From: Thiomicrorhabdus sp.
Lineage (GTDB): Bacteria > Pseudomonadota > Gammaproteobacteria > Thiomicrospirales > Thiomicrospiraceae
Direction: 5' to 3'
Length of the DNA stretch: 64,000 nt
Assembly (NCBI RefSeq): GCF_963662555.1
Contig: NZ_OY759719.1
Coordinates: 1-64,000 of the forward strand
Shown here: positions 1 through 9,248 of the stretch, in pieces
Layout: every line of letters begins with the position of its first letter
Position numbering within the stretch: position 1 is the stretch's first letter
Translations under genes and position numbers: made by a program
The notes under the pieces: generated by a model
Told to the model about the DNA's origin: nothing
What the model saw: only the letters and a program-made list of their open reading frames with translations
The model's database searches: none

Positions 1-432
1 GATTAAAATCATATCAATCTTATCCATTACGTGATCTAGGTATGATAAAGAAGTTGCTGGGTTAAATACTAAACCTGCTTTTAGGCCAGCGTTTTTGATT
101 AGCCCTAAGTCACCATCAATATGCTCAGTGGCTTCTGGGTGAAAAGTAATAATATCTGCACCCGCAGAAGCAAAATCACCAATAATTCGACTAACAGGCT
201 TAACCATTAAGTGTGCATCGATCGGTGCGTTTACGCCTTCTTTAACCATAAAGTTTTTTAGCGATTCACACACTAATGGCCCAATAGTTAGGTTAGGAAC
301 ATAGTGATTGTCCATTACATCAAAATGCACTACGTCTGCACCTGCAGCAATCACGTCTTTTACATCTGTACCTAACTGAGCAAAGTCAGCAGATAGGATT
401 GAAGGAGCAATCCAATTTTCTTGTTTAGCCAT
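1..432 (-). CDS. rpe: Ribulose-phosphate 3-epimerase, C-terminus cut by window edge
   Basis: Interconverts ribulose 5-phosphate and xylulose 5-phosphate in the cytoplasm, serving the Calvin cycle and pentose phosphate pathway. The frame is open from an ATG at 432 leftwards to base 1, giving 144 residues of a TIM-barrel family that is usually about 220 long, so roughly 80 C-terminal residues lie outside. Visible family motifs are APSILSADF near residue 9, [12 protein letters not shown] near residue 36 (metal-binding His and Asp) and APIDAHLMV near residue 69. It is transcribed away from the psiE-purC genes. Its presence agrees with the Calvin-cycle genes further right, though it is not linked to them. 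The upstream GGTGTG is only a weak ribosome-binding site. Confidence 0.95.
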   Translation of the reverse strand, partial: MAKQENWIAPSILSADFAQLGTDVKDVIAAGADVVHFDVMDNHYVPNLTIGPLVCESLKNFMVKEGVNAPIDAHLMVKPVSRIIGDFASAGADIITFHPEATEHIDGDLGLIKNAGLKAGLVFNPATSLSYLDHVMDKIDMILI

Positions 433-674
433 GTTTACACACCTTATATCTGTAAATGTTTAAAAAATAATTCGTGCATTCTACCAGCATCCTATAGAAT
501 GGGCAAAAAATTGACGTAAAATTAGAGTGAATTACAACCTTGCAAAACCTTGGTATTATCAAGCTCTAATCAGACTTTGAAGCTAATAAATATTTTATTA
601 AAATCATACACCATGTTAATCATGGCTTAGCTTAATCAAAAGCCTAATTGCTAGAATTTAATTTTGGAAAGAAT

Positions 675-1133
675 ATGGATATTGAAGAACTGAACGATTC
701 ACCTGTAAGACCAGATAAAGAACAGGTTTCTAAACCTGAGATTGCCTTTAAAAAAAGCATTCATTTCATTGAATTTATAGGTCTGATTATTATTGCAATC
801 GCCACCGTTTTTGCTGGATTTGATGCGGTAAAAACAATGTTTATTGCTGGCAAAGTCTCATTAGGTGACTTACTACTATTATTTCTATACTTAGAAGTAT
901 TAGCCATGGTTGCTATCTACCTAGATTCAGGTAAATTACCCGTAAGATTGCCACTCTACATTGCCATTGTTGCTCTAGCTCGATACCTCATTTTAGACAT
1001 GAAAGATCTTAGCGAGTGGCAAATGCTCGCCGTTGCTGGCACAATCACGCTTATTACTCTATCTACCCTGATTTTAAGATATGGTCATATTCGTTACCCG
1101 TACCCAACAATCAAACGTACAAAAAAAAGCTAA
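675..1133 (+). CDS. PsiE-like phosphate-starvation-inducible membrane protein
   Basis: A 152-residue inner-membrane protein with about four hydrophobic segments (roughly residues 30-55, 62-87, 93-110 and 115-135) and a basic tail ending in KRTKKS. The spacing of segments and the central LLLLFLYLEVLAMVAIYL stretch fit the PsiE family, whose biochemical role is not known. I start it at the ATG at 675, which has GGAAAG seven bases upstream. An in-frame TTG at 648 would add nine residues but has no ribosome-binding site. purC follows after 27 bp on the same strand, so the two may be co-transcribed. The family name is likely; function is not inferred. Confidence 0.75.
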   Translation: MDIEELNDSPVRPDKEQVSKPEIAFKKSIHFIEFIGLIIIAIATVFAGFDAVKTMFIAGKVSLGDLLLLFLYLEVLAMVAIYLDSGKLPVRLPLYIAIVALARYLILDMKDLSEWQMLAVAGTITLITLSTLILRYGHIRYPYPTIKRTKKS

Positions 1134-1160
1134 TCAAGACATAGATATACAGGAATTTTT

Positions 1161-2051
1161 ATGCAAGCACTTTATGAATCTAGCTTAACAAGCCTACCTC
1201 TTATTAATAAGGGGAAAGTTCGAGACATCTATGATATTGATGATAATCATTTATTGATTGTTACCACGGATAGAATTTCTGCATACGATGCAATCTTACC
1301 GACACCCATCCCAGGTAAAGGACGCATCTTGACCGAAACTGCCCAGTTTTGGATGAAAAAAATGCAAGACATCGTGCCAAACCAATTAGCCGAAGGCATG
1401 AATTTGGCAGACTATTTAACGCCTGATGAGCTTAAGCAGCTCGATGGTCGTGGCATGATTGTTAAAAAGCTTAAACCGTTACCCGTTGAAGCGATTGTAC
1501 GTGGCTATTTAGTAGGTTCTGGTTGGAAAGAGTACAAAAAGACGCAAAGTGTTTGCGGCATTGCCTTACCAAAAGGTCTAAAACAAGCAGCTAAACTACC
1601 AGAACCTTTATTTACACCATCAACCAAAGCCGAACAAGGCGATCATGATGAAAATATCAGTTTTGAACAACTGGTTGAAATTATGGGCGAAGAAAAGTCA
1701 AAAGCCGTTCGTGATTTAAGCCTAAAGCTATACACCACTGCGGCAGAATTTGCTTTAGAACGTGGAATTATTATTGCCGATACCAAATTTGAATTTGGCG
1801 AAGATGATAAAGGGACTATCCACTTAATCGATGAAGCCTTAACTCCAGACAGTTCACGCTTTTGGCCAGCTTCAAGTTATGAAGTAGGCAGTAACCCACC
1901 AAGCTTTGACAAACAGTTTATTCGTGATTACTTAGACAGCCTTGATTGGGATAAAAACCCTGCCACAGGCCCAGAATTGCCTGAAGAAGTGGTTTGCCAA
2001 ACCTATGACAAATACCGTGAAGCTCAATCGCGTTTAATTGAAAACTTATAA
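1161..2051 (+). CDS. purC: Phosphoribosylaminoimidazole-succinocarboxamide synthase (SAICAR synthetase)
   Basis: Joins aspartate to CAIR using ATP in de novo purine synthesis. At 296 residues it belongs to the longer, yeast-like size class rather than the roughly 240-residue type. Motifs visible are NKGKVRDIYD near residue 16 (ATP site), TTDRISAYDA near 35, VEAIVRGYLVGSGWKEY near 110, EQGDHDENIS near 158 and IADTKFEFG near 204, all in the family order. It starts at an ATG preceded by CAGGAA. bioD follows 58 bp downstream in the same direction. Nothing unusual was seen in the reading frame. Confidence 0.96.
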   Translation: MQALYESSLTSLPLINKGKVRDIYDIDDNHLLIVTTDRISAYDAILPTPIPGKGRILTETAQFWMKKMQDIVPNQLAEGMNLADYLTPDELKQLDGRGMIVKKLKPLPVEAIVRGYLVGSGWKEYKKTQSVCGIALPKGLKQAAKLPEPLFTPSTKAEQGDHDENISFEQLVEIMGEEKSKAVRDLSLKLYTTAAEFALERGIIIADTKFEFGEDDKGTIHLIDEALTPDSSRFWPASSYEVGSNPPSFDKQFIRDYLDSLDWDKNPATGPELPEEVVCQTYDKYREAQSRLIENL

Positions 2052-2109
2052 AGTTAATAAAAAACATATGAAGCTAATATGCCTTTTGTAAAGCAAGTTC
2101 ATCTTTAAT

Positions 2110-2844
2110 ATGCCTTTAAAAACACCTATTGATTCACCTTTTTTTAAAGCCACCAATCGTTTTACCAGGCCTGGTAAAACAGTAAGTGGTTTTTTTATTA
2201 CTGGCACAGACACAGATGTTGGCAAAACCTATGCATCTGGTTGTATTGCTCATACCTTAATAAGCAACGGTATAAAGGTTATTCCTCGTAAACCCATAGC
2301 CTCGGGCTGTATCAAACAAGCCGACGGCAGTTTAGTCAGTGGCGATGCTCTATTTTTAAAGCAAGCTTGTGAATCTTCCGATCCCATCAGCACTCTTTGT
2401 CGCTACCAATTTGAACCACCCGTTTCCCCTCAATTGGCTATAGAACAAGCAGGCCTGTTTATTTCTACTGACGATTTAGTAAAGGCATGTGATCTTCCCC
2501 AAACACCGCCAGAAAATACACAGTATTTAGTTGAAGGTGCAGGTGGATTTTTTTCCCCACTGTGTTCTGATGGTTTAAACCAAGATTTAGCCAAGGCTCT
2601 TAATTTACCGGTTATTTTGGTGGTTAAAAACCAGCTTGGTTGCATAAACCACACCTTACTTACCCTTCACGCTATTGAACAAGCAGGCTTGCAAACCCTA
2701 TGCATTGTGCTTAATTTTGCAGACCAAACCAATCACCTAAAAGGCATAGAAAACTGGACAGACATTCCAATTATTAATTTGCCAATCTGTAAAAACTACA
2801 CGCCATCGCCTGTCATTATTTCTGAATTTTTATCGTTAATTTAA
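2110..2844 (+). CDS. bioD: ATP-dependent dethiobiotin synthetase
   Basis: Closes the ureido ring of dethiobiotin from 7,8-diaminopelargonate, CO2 and ATP, the penultimate step of biotin synthesis. The P-loop GTDTDVGKT lies near residue 32, followed by KPIASGC near 60 and VEGAGGFFSPL near 141, all typical of BioD. The length of 244 is slightly above usual because of about 25 extra N-terminal residues. That extension contains a perfect copy of the dispersed palindrome (2164-2175), read as TRPG, so the repeat may have been added to the gene end. No other bio genes are in the window. The start lacks a strong ribosome-binding site, and an internal start is possible. Confidence 0.93.
   Translation: MPLKTPIDSPFFKATNRFTRPGKTVSGFFITGTDTDVGKTYASGCIAHTLISNGIKVIPRKPIASGCIKQADGSLVSGDALFLKQACESSDPISTLCRYQFEPPVSPQLAIEQAGLFISTDDLVKACDLPQTPPENTQYLVEGAGGFFSPLCSDGLNQDLAKALNLPVILVVKNQLGCINHTLLTLHAIEQAGLQTLCIVLNFADQTNHLKGIENWTDIPIINLPICKNYTPSPVIISEFLSLI
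2164..2175. repeat. Dispersed palindrome, perfect copy, inside bioD
   Basis: ACCAGGCCTGGT with flanks extending symmetry to TTTACCAGGCCTGGTAAA. Read in the frame ACC AGG CCT GGT as Thr-Arg-Pro-Gly. Confidence 0.95.
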
Positions 2845-3066
2845 ACAACTGTAAACCTATTCAAAGCCATGTTTTATCTTCAAAACGCTCACTCTCTTTG
2901 AATACACCTCACCACCTATAAACAGAATATTTTAAGCATAATTAAACTCAATCATGCTACCTAAAAATATGCAGTATCATCTGTATATATCGTATTTTTT
3001 AGTATATTCAGCCCATTTTCCGTACAGCGACGTATGTGATAATTTTTAGGATATAAAGCCTCCTTA

Positions 3067-4446
3067 ATGCAGTCAGCCTCTCTTCCTTTTAGATATATTG
3101 TTTATGTACTTTTAGCATTATGGCTAAAGCCAGCAATTGGTTTTGCCAGCACAAACACTTACACAGATTTTGAGCAATCTATATTTGAATCACCTTTTGT
3201 GAAGTTGGATGAAATTACTGGAACGGTTATAGGCCAAGGCTTTACCGACCAAGCGCTATTGAAAAACTCGGTTTATGGCTTATTGGAGTTGAAAAAAACG
3301 TTAAACGACACTGAACTAGAAATAGGCCTAGCTTTTGATAGCATCGATAACCAGCCTAAAATCAATACGCTTTCTTACACACATTATTTTGATGACTATG
3401 AAATAAAAATAGGTAAGTTCGTTTCAAAGATTGGGGTCCTTGATTTTTTCAGCTGCATTGATGTCTTAAATACAACCCGAATTCAATATTACGATGAAGA
3501 GAATATTAATCTTCGTCAAAGACCATCTTTACTTGGGCAATTTAATTATTTTTTAGATGAAAACAGCACACTCAATTTCATTGTGGCTCCCTATGATGAC
3601 AACCGACGAGATTACGTAAATCAATCCATTGGTCTTTCCTTAAATATTGGCGTACCGTATTACCTTCTAAATAGCGGTAATAGCACCATAGACCTTATCG
3701 CTAAACCCATTCTGTTACCTGTCTATAACCAAGGAGCTAAACAGGCGGTTAGTAAATATATAGACAACAAGCTACCTAAAAATCATATTGAATTAGATAC
3801 CACTACATTTGCTATGAACTATACAACTTATCAAAACCAATCGACTTTTGGGGCTGTGTATATCAATGGGTATTCAAATATCCCTATAATAAAGCTTGAC
3901 CCTGATTTGATCGCCGCGGTAGAAAATTTAAATGACGAAGATGCCGTAAATTATATCGACACCTATTTACAAAAAGACGAAAACGAACCCATAAAATCCA
4001 TTCAATACAATCGTTATAACCAAATTGCTGTTTATACCGAAACCGCGATTCAGTCATACGGTCTACGTGCTGAACTTAGCTATAGAGATCAGTTTCCAAT
4101 TATTAATGATGTTACAGAACAACTGAGCTTGGGCTTGGGAATTGATCACAAAGGTGAAATCTATAATAACTTGGAGTTACAGTATTTTTATTTACCCAAT
4201 AAGTCAATCAAAGCCTATTATGCAATCTGGCAAATGCGTTTTGACAGCTTTTATATAGGTAAATGGAAAACCCAGATTGAAAATACCTCTAGCTTAGCAA
4301 CCTATGAAAACAACCAGCTATATGGCATGCTGCCTTCTATAAATTTTAACTATAAAAACCTTAATATCTCTTTAAAATACTTAATGCATTCAAAACAAGA
4401 GTTAGTTGAAAACACGGCTATACTCTCTGTAAAGGCGGTATTTTGA
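3067..4446 (+). CDS. Putative outer-membrane beta-barrel protein of an RND-linked module
   Basis: A 459-residue protein with a probable signal peptide (hydrophobic residues about 8-28, cut near GFAS). The rest is rich in alternating hydrophobic/polar strands and aromatic residues, and the chain ends in Phe (LSVKAVF), as outer-membrane barrels do. It resembles the porin-like proteins (DUF1302-type) often found beside MMPL/RND transporters and LolA-like proteins, but I cannot assign a family securely. Its TGA overlaps the start of the downstream transporter gene, which strongly suggests translational coupling. Substrate unknown. The start ATG has only a weak, distant AGGAT upstream. Confidence 0.65.
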   Translation: MQSASLPFRYIVYVLLALWLKPAIGFASTNTYTDFEQSIFESPFVKLDEITGTVIGQGFTDQALLKNSVYGLLELKKTLNDTELEIGLAFDSIDNQPKINTLSYTHYFDDYEIKIGKFVSKIGVLDFFSCIDVLNTTRIQYYDEENINLRQRPSLLGQFNYFLDENSTLNFIVAPYDDNRRDYVNQSIGLSLNIGVPYYLLNSGNSTIDLIAKPILLPVYNQGAKQAVSKYIDNKLPKNHIELDTTTFAMNYTTYQNQSTFGAVYINGYSNIPIIKLDPDLIAAVENLNDEDAVNYIDTYLQKDENEPIKSIQYNRYNQIAVYTETAIQSYGLRAELSYRDQFPIINDVTEQLSLGLGIDHKGEIYNNLELQYFYLPNKSIKAYYAIWQMRFDSFYIGKWKTQIENTSSLATYENNQLYGMLPSINFNYKNLNISLKYLMHSKQELVENTAILSVKAVF

Positions 4447-6299
4447 TTCGCATTATTCGGTTAAGTTTACTTTTGTTATTGGTATTGGGTTCCAATGTTT
4501 TTTTGGCTAAAGATACCACCTTAAAACCGATAGATATTGAACACTTTTTTCCACATAAGGCAACAAAGAGTATTCCGCCAAAAACCTTAGATTTTCGATA
4601 TCTATTTGTCCATCAAGCCAATACCGACAAATTAACGGAATTAGAAGACGAACAGGTCATTAACTATTTTTTAAATATACCTAATTCCCAAAACAACTAC
4701 TTGGTGCTCTATAAAGAACCGCAACAAACCGCACTGTTAAAGTCATTAAACTCTGCCGACTATATGGGCACCCCCATACTTGGTTCTATACTTTCCAATG
4801 AATTTTTGACGGATGTATTCACCTATTTAATTCTATTAATTCCAATCCTAATTCCATTTATTATTTGGTTAACTTCGGTTCGGTATTTGTATAAATTAAC
4901 GCTTGAAGTATCGCTGTTTTCTATCTTAGTACTGGGTTGTATATACGCCTTAAATATCGCTTTAGATGCCGCTTATATGCTGTCACTGCTGTTTGTGTAT
5001 CTGTATGCGTTTACCATGGTGAATCAAATCTACTTCAATGGGATTAAAACCAAACAACTTTTGATGAGTATTGGTGTATCACTGTTAACGACCTGGCTTA
5101 GTGCCATGCTACTCTACTTTTCAGAGTTTGATGTTATTAGTAAATTTGGTTCTTCTTTAACGGTTTGGCTCGCCATACTGACTTTATATTTAGGCCTACG
5201 TTTATGGTTAAAATCAAGAATTGCATTGAATTTAAAGTGGTTTAAACTTAAACCCTTTTACATAAAAAAACACCAGGCCTGGTTATTTATCGTTACCTTG
5301 CTCGTTTTATCTATTGGCCCGTTTATTAAACCTATTGACGTAAACTTAAACCCGTTAAACCTGTCTGCTTTTCAAAATAAAATCGAACAATTTGAGAGCA
5401 AACATATTTTTTCTCAACCTATTCTGATTTCAATACAATCTAAAAATTGCTCTTTTATTAAACTTAGTTGCAATCAAAAACTAGCTAAGATTGAAGACAC
5501 AATCAGCCAGCAATTTCCAATCCCCATGAACAGAGTGACCGATATTAAATCACTTTATAAAAACTTTACTAACCATGAATTTAGCCAGGCTACAAGTGCA
5601 ACTTTTGCTCAATTTAAACTGGCAATGGAAATGATGTCTTCAGAACAATTTCTGTACAACAATAATTACCAAACGGCTTTTATGATGGTTTCTGTAAGCT
5701 TACTTACCCCAATTCAGCAACTTACCCAAACCAAAGACTATTTAGTAAATCTCAACCAACAATACCCCGATTTTAAAATCACTTTATTAGGACGTTTTAA
5801 TGATATTGCACATTATCAATCTATTTTTCTTGATGAGATGTGGTTTGGCATCTTGCTGATATTTTCACTGATTGCGATGAGTCTTATTTTTTATTTTAAA
5901 AACGTCAAAGTGGTTGTTACCCTTATTCCAGCCGTACTGACATTAGTAATTTTTACCGCCATTCACTGGTGGGCTAATATCGATCTTTCTATTATGAGTT
6001 TAATTGCGGTCATTCTGTTTGTAGGCCTTATTGCAGATAATCTGATTCACATTCTTTTTGCCTACAAAATTGTGTTTGAAGATTGCTATAAAACGGCTTT
6101 AAAACCCATTATTCTTTCAAATGTGATTATGATTGTAAGCTTGGGATTAATGCTTTTTTTAGAGAAGGGATTTTTAAAATTCTTTGGACTCGAGCTGGCT
6201 TTATTATTAGCTGTTCATTTACTGCTTATAATATTTTTATTACCAGGCCTGTTAAAAGCCTATTTAACCAGGCCTGGTAAAATGGTTAAAACAAAATAA
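4443..6299 (+). CDS. Compact RND/MMPL-type membrane transporter
   Basis: A 618-residue inner-membrane protein. The order is an N-terminal signal/TM segment, a short periplasmic part (about residues 25-120), a cluster of about five TM segments (about 125-260), another TM near 280, a larger periplasmic domain (about 300-460), then about five TM segments to the C-terminus. This two-half pattern is that of the MMPL/RND superfamily, although the first periplasmic loop is much shorter than usual. FVGLIADNLIHILFAYK near residue 525 matches the charged motif of the RND proton path. It starts at TTG overlapping the upstream TGA. The C-terminus contains two copies of the dispersed palindrome 25 bp apart. 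Related systems move lipids or envelope molecules; the cargo here is unknown. Confidence 0.75.
   Translation: MIRIIRLSLLLLLVLGSNVFLAKDTTLKPIDIEHFFPHKATKSIPPKTLDFRYLFVHQANTDKLTELEDEQVINYFLNIPNSQNNYLVLYKEPQQTALLKSLNSADYMGTPILGSILSNEFLTDVFTYLILLIPILIPFIIWLTSVRYLYKLTLEVSLFSILVLGCIYALNIALDAAYMLSLLFVYLYAFTMVNQIYFNGIKTKQLLMSIGVSLLTTWLSAMLLYFSEFDVISKFGSSLTVWLAILTLYLGLRLWLKSRIALNLKWFKLKPFYIKKHQAWLFIVTLLVLSIGPFIKPIDVNLNPLNLSAFQNKIEQFESKHIFSQPILISIQSKNCSFIKLSCNQKLAKIEDTISQQFPIPMNRVTDIKSLYKNFTNHEFSQATSATFAQFKLAMEMMSSEQFLYNNNYQTAFMMVSVSLLTPIQQLTQTKDYLVNLNQQYPDFKITLLGRFNDIAHYQSIFLDEMWFGILLIFSLIAMSLIFYFKNVKVVVTLIPAVLTLVIFTAIHWWANIDLSIMSLIAVILFVGLIADNLIHILFAYKIVFEDCYKTALKPIILSNVIMIVSLGLMLFLEKGFLKFFGLELALLLAVHLLLIIFLLPGLLKAYLTRPGKMVKTK
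5272..5283. repeat. Dispersed palindrome, perfect copy, inside the RND/MMPL gene
   Basis: ACCAGGCCTGGT read in the frame CAC CAG GCC TGG as His-Gln-Ala-Trp, a different frame from the copy in bioD. Confidence 0.95.
6242..6253. repeat. Dispersed palindrome, near copy (ACCAGGCCTGTT)
   Basis: One mismatch to the 12-mer; centre 25 bp from the perfect copy at 6267. Read as Leu-Pro-Gly-Leu-Leu. Confidence 0.8.
6267..6278. repeat. Dispersed palindrome, perfect copy, at the 3' end of the RND/MMPL gene
   Basis: ACCAGGCCTGGT read as Thr-Arg-Pro-Gly, eight codons before the stop. Confidence 0.95.
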
Positions 6300-6349
6300 T
6301 GAAGTGTTGACCGATGGTCGTTTAGATTTTATCTAGTTCTAGTGCAGAT

Positions 6350-7126
6350 TTAAAATATGCAGCGTTTTAAACGGTTTTTATAAAACAGTCCATCATCGAC
6401 ACTATTTACTACTGAATCTTGGCGTATTGCGTAGTCAATGGTGCGTTTTTTAAGCATATCTTTAATACTCCAATTAAAAATAATTTTTTGGTTGAACAGA
6501 TTTCGAATATCTTTGATATCCACCTCTTTTTGCAAAACGTTATCTTGATACACCAATATTTTTTTTAGATCAAACGAGTCTGGTTCAACATAAATAACGG
6601 TTTTTTTATGTCCATCAATTAAGTTTAACTGTAATTGATTTTTACCATCAAGCTCTACCTTTTTAACAGCCTCAAACTCGCCCTTTGGTTGCGTCATCTC
6701 TTCATAAGAGATTCCCATGCCTAAGACCTCTTTCTGCTTATCACTTTCCGGTATCACCCTTACTCGCTTCAGCGAGGGAAAATAAACATAGCGTTGCAAC
6801 TGATCATCGGTTTTGTTAATCAACACCGCAGTACATTTAATGTCTTGAGGTGCGACAAAACGCAATAATAAAGCGGCATTATCTTTATCTTGTTTTTTAC
6901 TGGCGATAAAAAATGAACGCTGTTCTTTTACCCCTTCACCATAAAAAATGTCACTATCAATCACAAAACTCATATGTTTATGCGTAAAGATATTGACACT
7001 TTTTGTAAAGATTTCTTGAGCATCTAAATGGCTAGATGCCATAGTCACAGGTGATAATGCAAACCCTAAAATAATCGCAAAGCCAACAAATTTATGCTTT
7101 GATTTTTTATTGCTCATCAAAGCCAT
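6350..7126 (-). CDS. LolA-like outer-membrane lipoprotein-sorting protein
   Basis: Probably a periplasmic carrier with the LolA-like fold that works with an RND/MMPL transporter; the family is known to sit beside such transporters. An N-terminal signal peptide (hydrophobic about residues 13-27, cut near TMASS) is followed by a beta-rich body with RFVAPQDIKCTAVLI, YVYFPSLKRVRVIP and GMGISYEEM, typical of the outer-membrane lipoprotein-sorting (LolA-like) group rather than classical LolA. I start it at the ATG at 7126, one base after the upstream gene's stop (TGA-A-ATG); a second ATG at 7117 is possible. It converges on the barrel/transporter pair at 3067-6299 and is coupled to the lipoprotein gene. 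Confidence 0.75.
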   Translation of the reverse strand: MALMSNKKSKHKFVGFAIILGFALSPVTMASSHLDAQEIFTKSVNIFTHKHMSFVIDSDIFYGEGVKEQRSFFIASKKQDKDNAALLLRFVAPQDIKCTAVLINKTDDQLQRYVYFPSLKRVRVIPESDKQKEVLGMGISYEEMTQPKGEFEAVKKVELDGKNQLQLNLIDGHKKTVIYVEPDSFDLKKILVYQDNVLQKEVDIKDIRNLFNQKIIFNWSIKDMLKKRTIDYAIRQDSVVNSVDDGLFYKNRLKRCIF

Positions 7127-7127
7127 T

Positions 7128-9248
7128 TCAAGTAGCCGTTCTGTTTGCAAAATCAATGGTATCAATAGCATCTTGTGTAGACGTTCTTAAAATGACTTGG
7201 TTATCTAACACATGCTGAGCATACTCATTCATATTTTCTAACATGGTTGCCACATTCGCTTTTACCATGTCTACAACAATGTCTTGAGTTTGCGGTTGAT
7301 ACCATTCACGGTCAAGAATTAACGCCATACCCGTTAAGATAAGATTGGTAATTTGCTTGATTGTGCCGTAAATCAGCATACCAAAATCTAAAATTAATAT
7401 TTCTGTGTAGACAATCAATTGCTCGGTATAAACAATACGGTCGGCCATTTCACCAATACGATCAGCCATAACACCAATTTGTACCGCCATCCATAAAATA
7501 CGATCAGCCATAACACCCACTTCTTCACCACGTGAAGCAAATAAGTAGCCGTACTCCATACCTTGCATGGCAAACTGGTAAGCATCTTCTTCAATATCCA
7601 TTGTAAATTGGTAGGCTAAATCAGCCATATGCGTTGCAAAATCAAAGGCATCTGATTCAGTTTCACTGGTAAATTGATATGCAAAGCTTGCCAGCTGGGT
7701 TGCAAAATCCATTGCTGCCGCATCAACCGTATTGGTTTCTGTAACAGCTTCTGACTTAGAAGAGGTTTTTAAGGTGGTTGCCGAAACGACACTTAATGCA
7801 TCAAACTTAGCAGACCCATCGGTAGTGGCATCATTAGCAAAAAATGTTTTGAATGCATCAATGATAGAGGTTAAATCTAAAGCATTTACTAATGTTTGAT
7901 CATCTGCATTTTGCACAGAACCAAACAAAAAGCTAAAGAATTTAGCGGTACTTTGTGAATCAAACCCCATATTCTCAACTAAACCAATATTGCTTTCACC
8001 ATCTGGATTAGTATCTACATAATCTTGTGTAGCTTGAGTAACATAAAGCGAAAGCAGCGTTTTAACACTAAGAGCCGTAATCGCTAATAAACTGGCTTTT
8101 TCTTGTAGTGTTGTTGCAAGAGCGGCTTTATCAATATCGTCTTGTATATTTGTACCGTCAGCTTCTGAAATGAACGCGGTTTTTGATTGAGTTAACCCAG
8201 TCTGCATCGCAGAGAAGGTTTCTCCCATAATGCCGTCAATTAATGACAACCAAACCATAGACATTTTACTTGCTAGATCACCTGAAGAAAGAAGTGCTTT
8301 GATTAAGTCATCTTCTTGTTCAGTGGTTGCACTTTCAACTTCTTGAATTTTGCTGGCACCAATTATGGCTGCGGAAGCAACACTAATTTTGCCCAAACTC
8401 AGCATAATGGCCTGCTTGCTTGAATAATCTAAGTTAGTAATAGATTTTTGTGCTACGCCCTGCAAAAGGTCATCAATGGCAAGGTTAGCTAATAGAGCCA
8501 TTGAATATTTTGTAAGAACATTTAAAGATGAAGAAACTAAATAATCTGCTATTGATTTAATTGCCGTAGCAACAGCATCTAATAATGAACTCGTTAATCC
8601 ATTATTCAGTACGACGTTGATTGCGACCGTTAATATATCCACTAAACTTAATGCTTCAGGCTCTAATGTTTTTACCGCGATTGCCGTTGCTTTTATTTGA
8701 GCCGAACTTTGTTCAGTGGCTTCTAAAGCAGAGCTGTTTTTATGATCAAAAAGACGCAATGTCGCCTTCAGTTTAGTCAACTGATTTACACAAAGAGAGT
8801 ATGCATTTTGATGAGCGGCAACTTGAGCTTTCCAAAACTCTGTGCCTGTAGAAGAGCCATCTATCAAATAGTGAGCTGTGACACTTGAAAAAGCTGGATT
8901 GGTTGCATCTGGTGATACCGAGTAATCTGGTAAACGAGTACTAAAAAATTCTTGAATAGTTGTTGGAGTGGGTTCAACGGATATAGCCGTACTTTTAACT
9001 GAAGCAGGGGTTGATGAGGCTGTTGTTACCTGACCCAACTCTGAACTTAACTGGCTATTAGTTGAATCTAATGAATTTTGTTGTGTATTTACGGCTGCAA
9101 TTTGAGTACTAACCGATGAAACACTAGAAACTGATGCAGCAGAATCAGTACCACCACCACCCCCACAAGCAACCAAAACACTTGGAATTGAAGTGGTAAC
9201 GACTAGCTTAGTCGCTAAGCCTAAAAAACCTCTACGTTTTAGTTTCAT
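7128..9248 (-). CDS. Large Tat-type lipoprotein with internal repeats, function unknown
   Basis: Not recognised. I start it at the ATG at 9248, which has AGGAG upstream; the in-frame start at 9317 has none. The 706-residue product begins KLKRRGFLGL, a twin-arginine motif, then a hydrophobic stretch and a lipobox LVAC (Cys 28) followed by a glycine run, so it should be exported by Tat and lipidated. A long Ser/Thr/Ala-rich helical region follows. About 120-190 residues before the end are degenerate repeats: first units of about 20 residues around DFATxxAxxAYQFT, then heptad-like MADRI units (three copies). It is translationally linked to the LolA-like gene. Confidence 0.7.
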   Translation of the reverse strand: MKLKRRGFLGLATKLVVTTSIPSVLVACGGGGGTDSAASVSSVSSVSTQIAAVNTQQNSLDSTNSQLSSELGQVTTASSTPASVKSTAISVEPTPTTIQEFFSTRLPDYSVSPDATNPAFSSVTAHYLIDGSSTGTEFWKAQVAAHQNAYSLCVNQLTKLKATLRLFDHKNSSALEATEQSSAQIKATAIAVKTLEPEALSLVDILTVAINVVLNNGLTSSLLDAVATAIKSIADYLVSSSLNVLTKYSMALLANLAIDDLLQGVAQKSITNLDYSSKQAIMLSLGKISVASAAIIGASKIQEVESATTEQEDDLIKALLSSGDLASKMSMVWLSLIDGIMGETFSAMQTGLTQSKTAFISEADGTNIQDDIDKAALATTLQEKASLLAITALSVKTLLSLYVTQATQDYVDTNPDGESNIGLVENMGFDSQSTAKFFSFLFGSVQNADDQTLVNALDLTSIIDAFKTFFANDATTDGSAKFDALSVVSATTLKTSSKSEAVTETNTVDAAAMDFATQLASFAYQFTSETESDAFDFATHMADLAYQFTMDIEEDAYQFAMQGMEYGYLFASRGEEVGVMADRILWMAVQIGVMADRIGEMADRIVYTEQLIVYTEILILDFGMLIYGTIKQITNLILTGMALILDREWYQPQTQDIVVDMVKANVATMLENMNEYAQHVLDNQVILRTSTQDAIDTIDFANRTAT

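Noticed and set aside
648-674. TTG start adding nine residues to the PsiE-like protein
   Set aside because: ATG at 675 has GGAAAG at good distance; the TTG has none.
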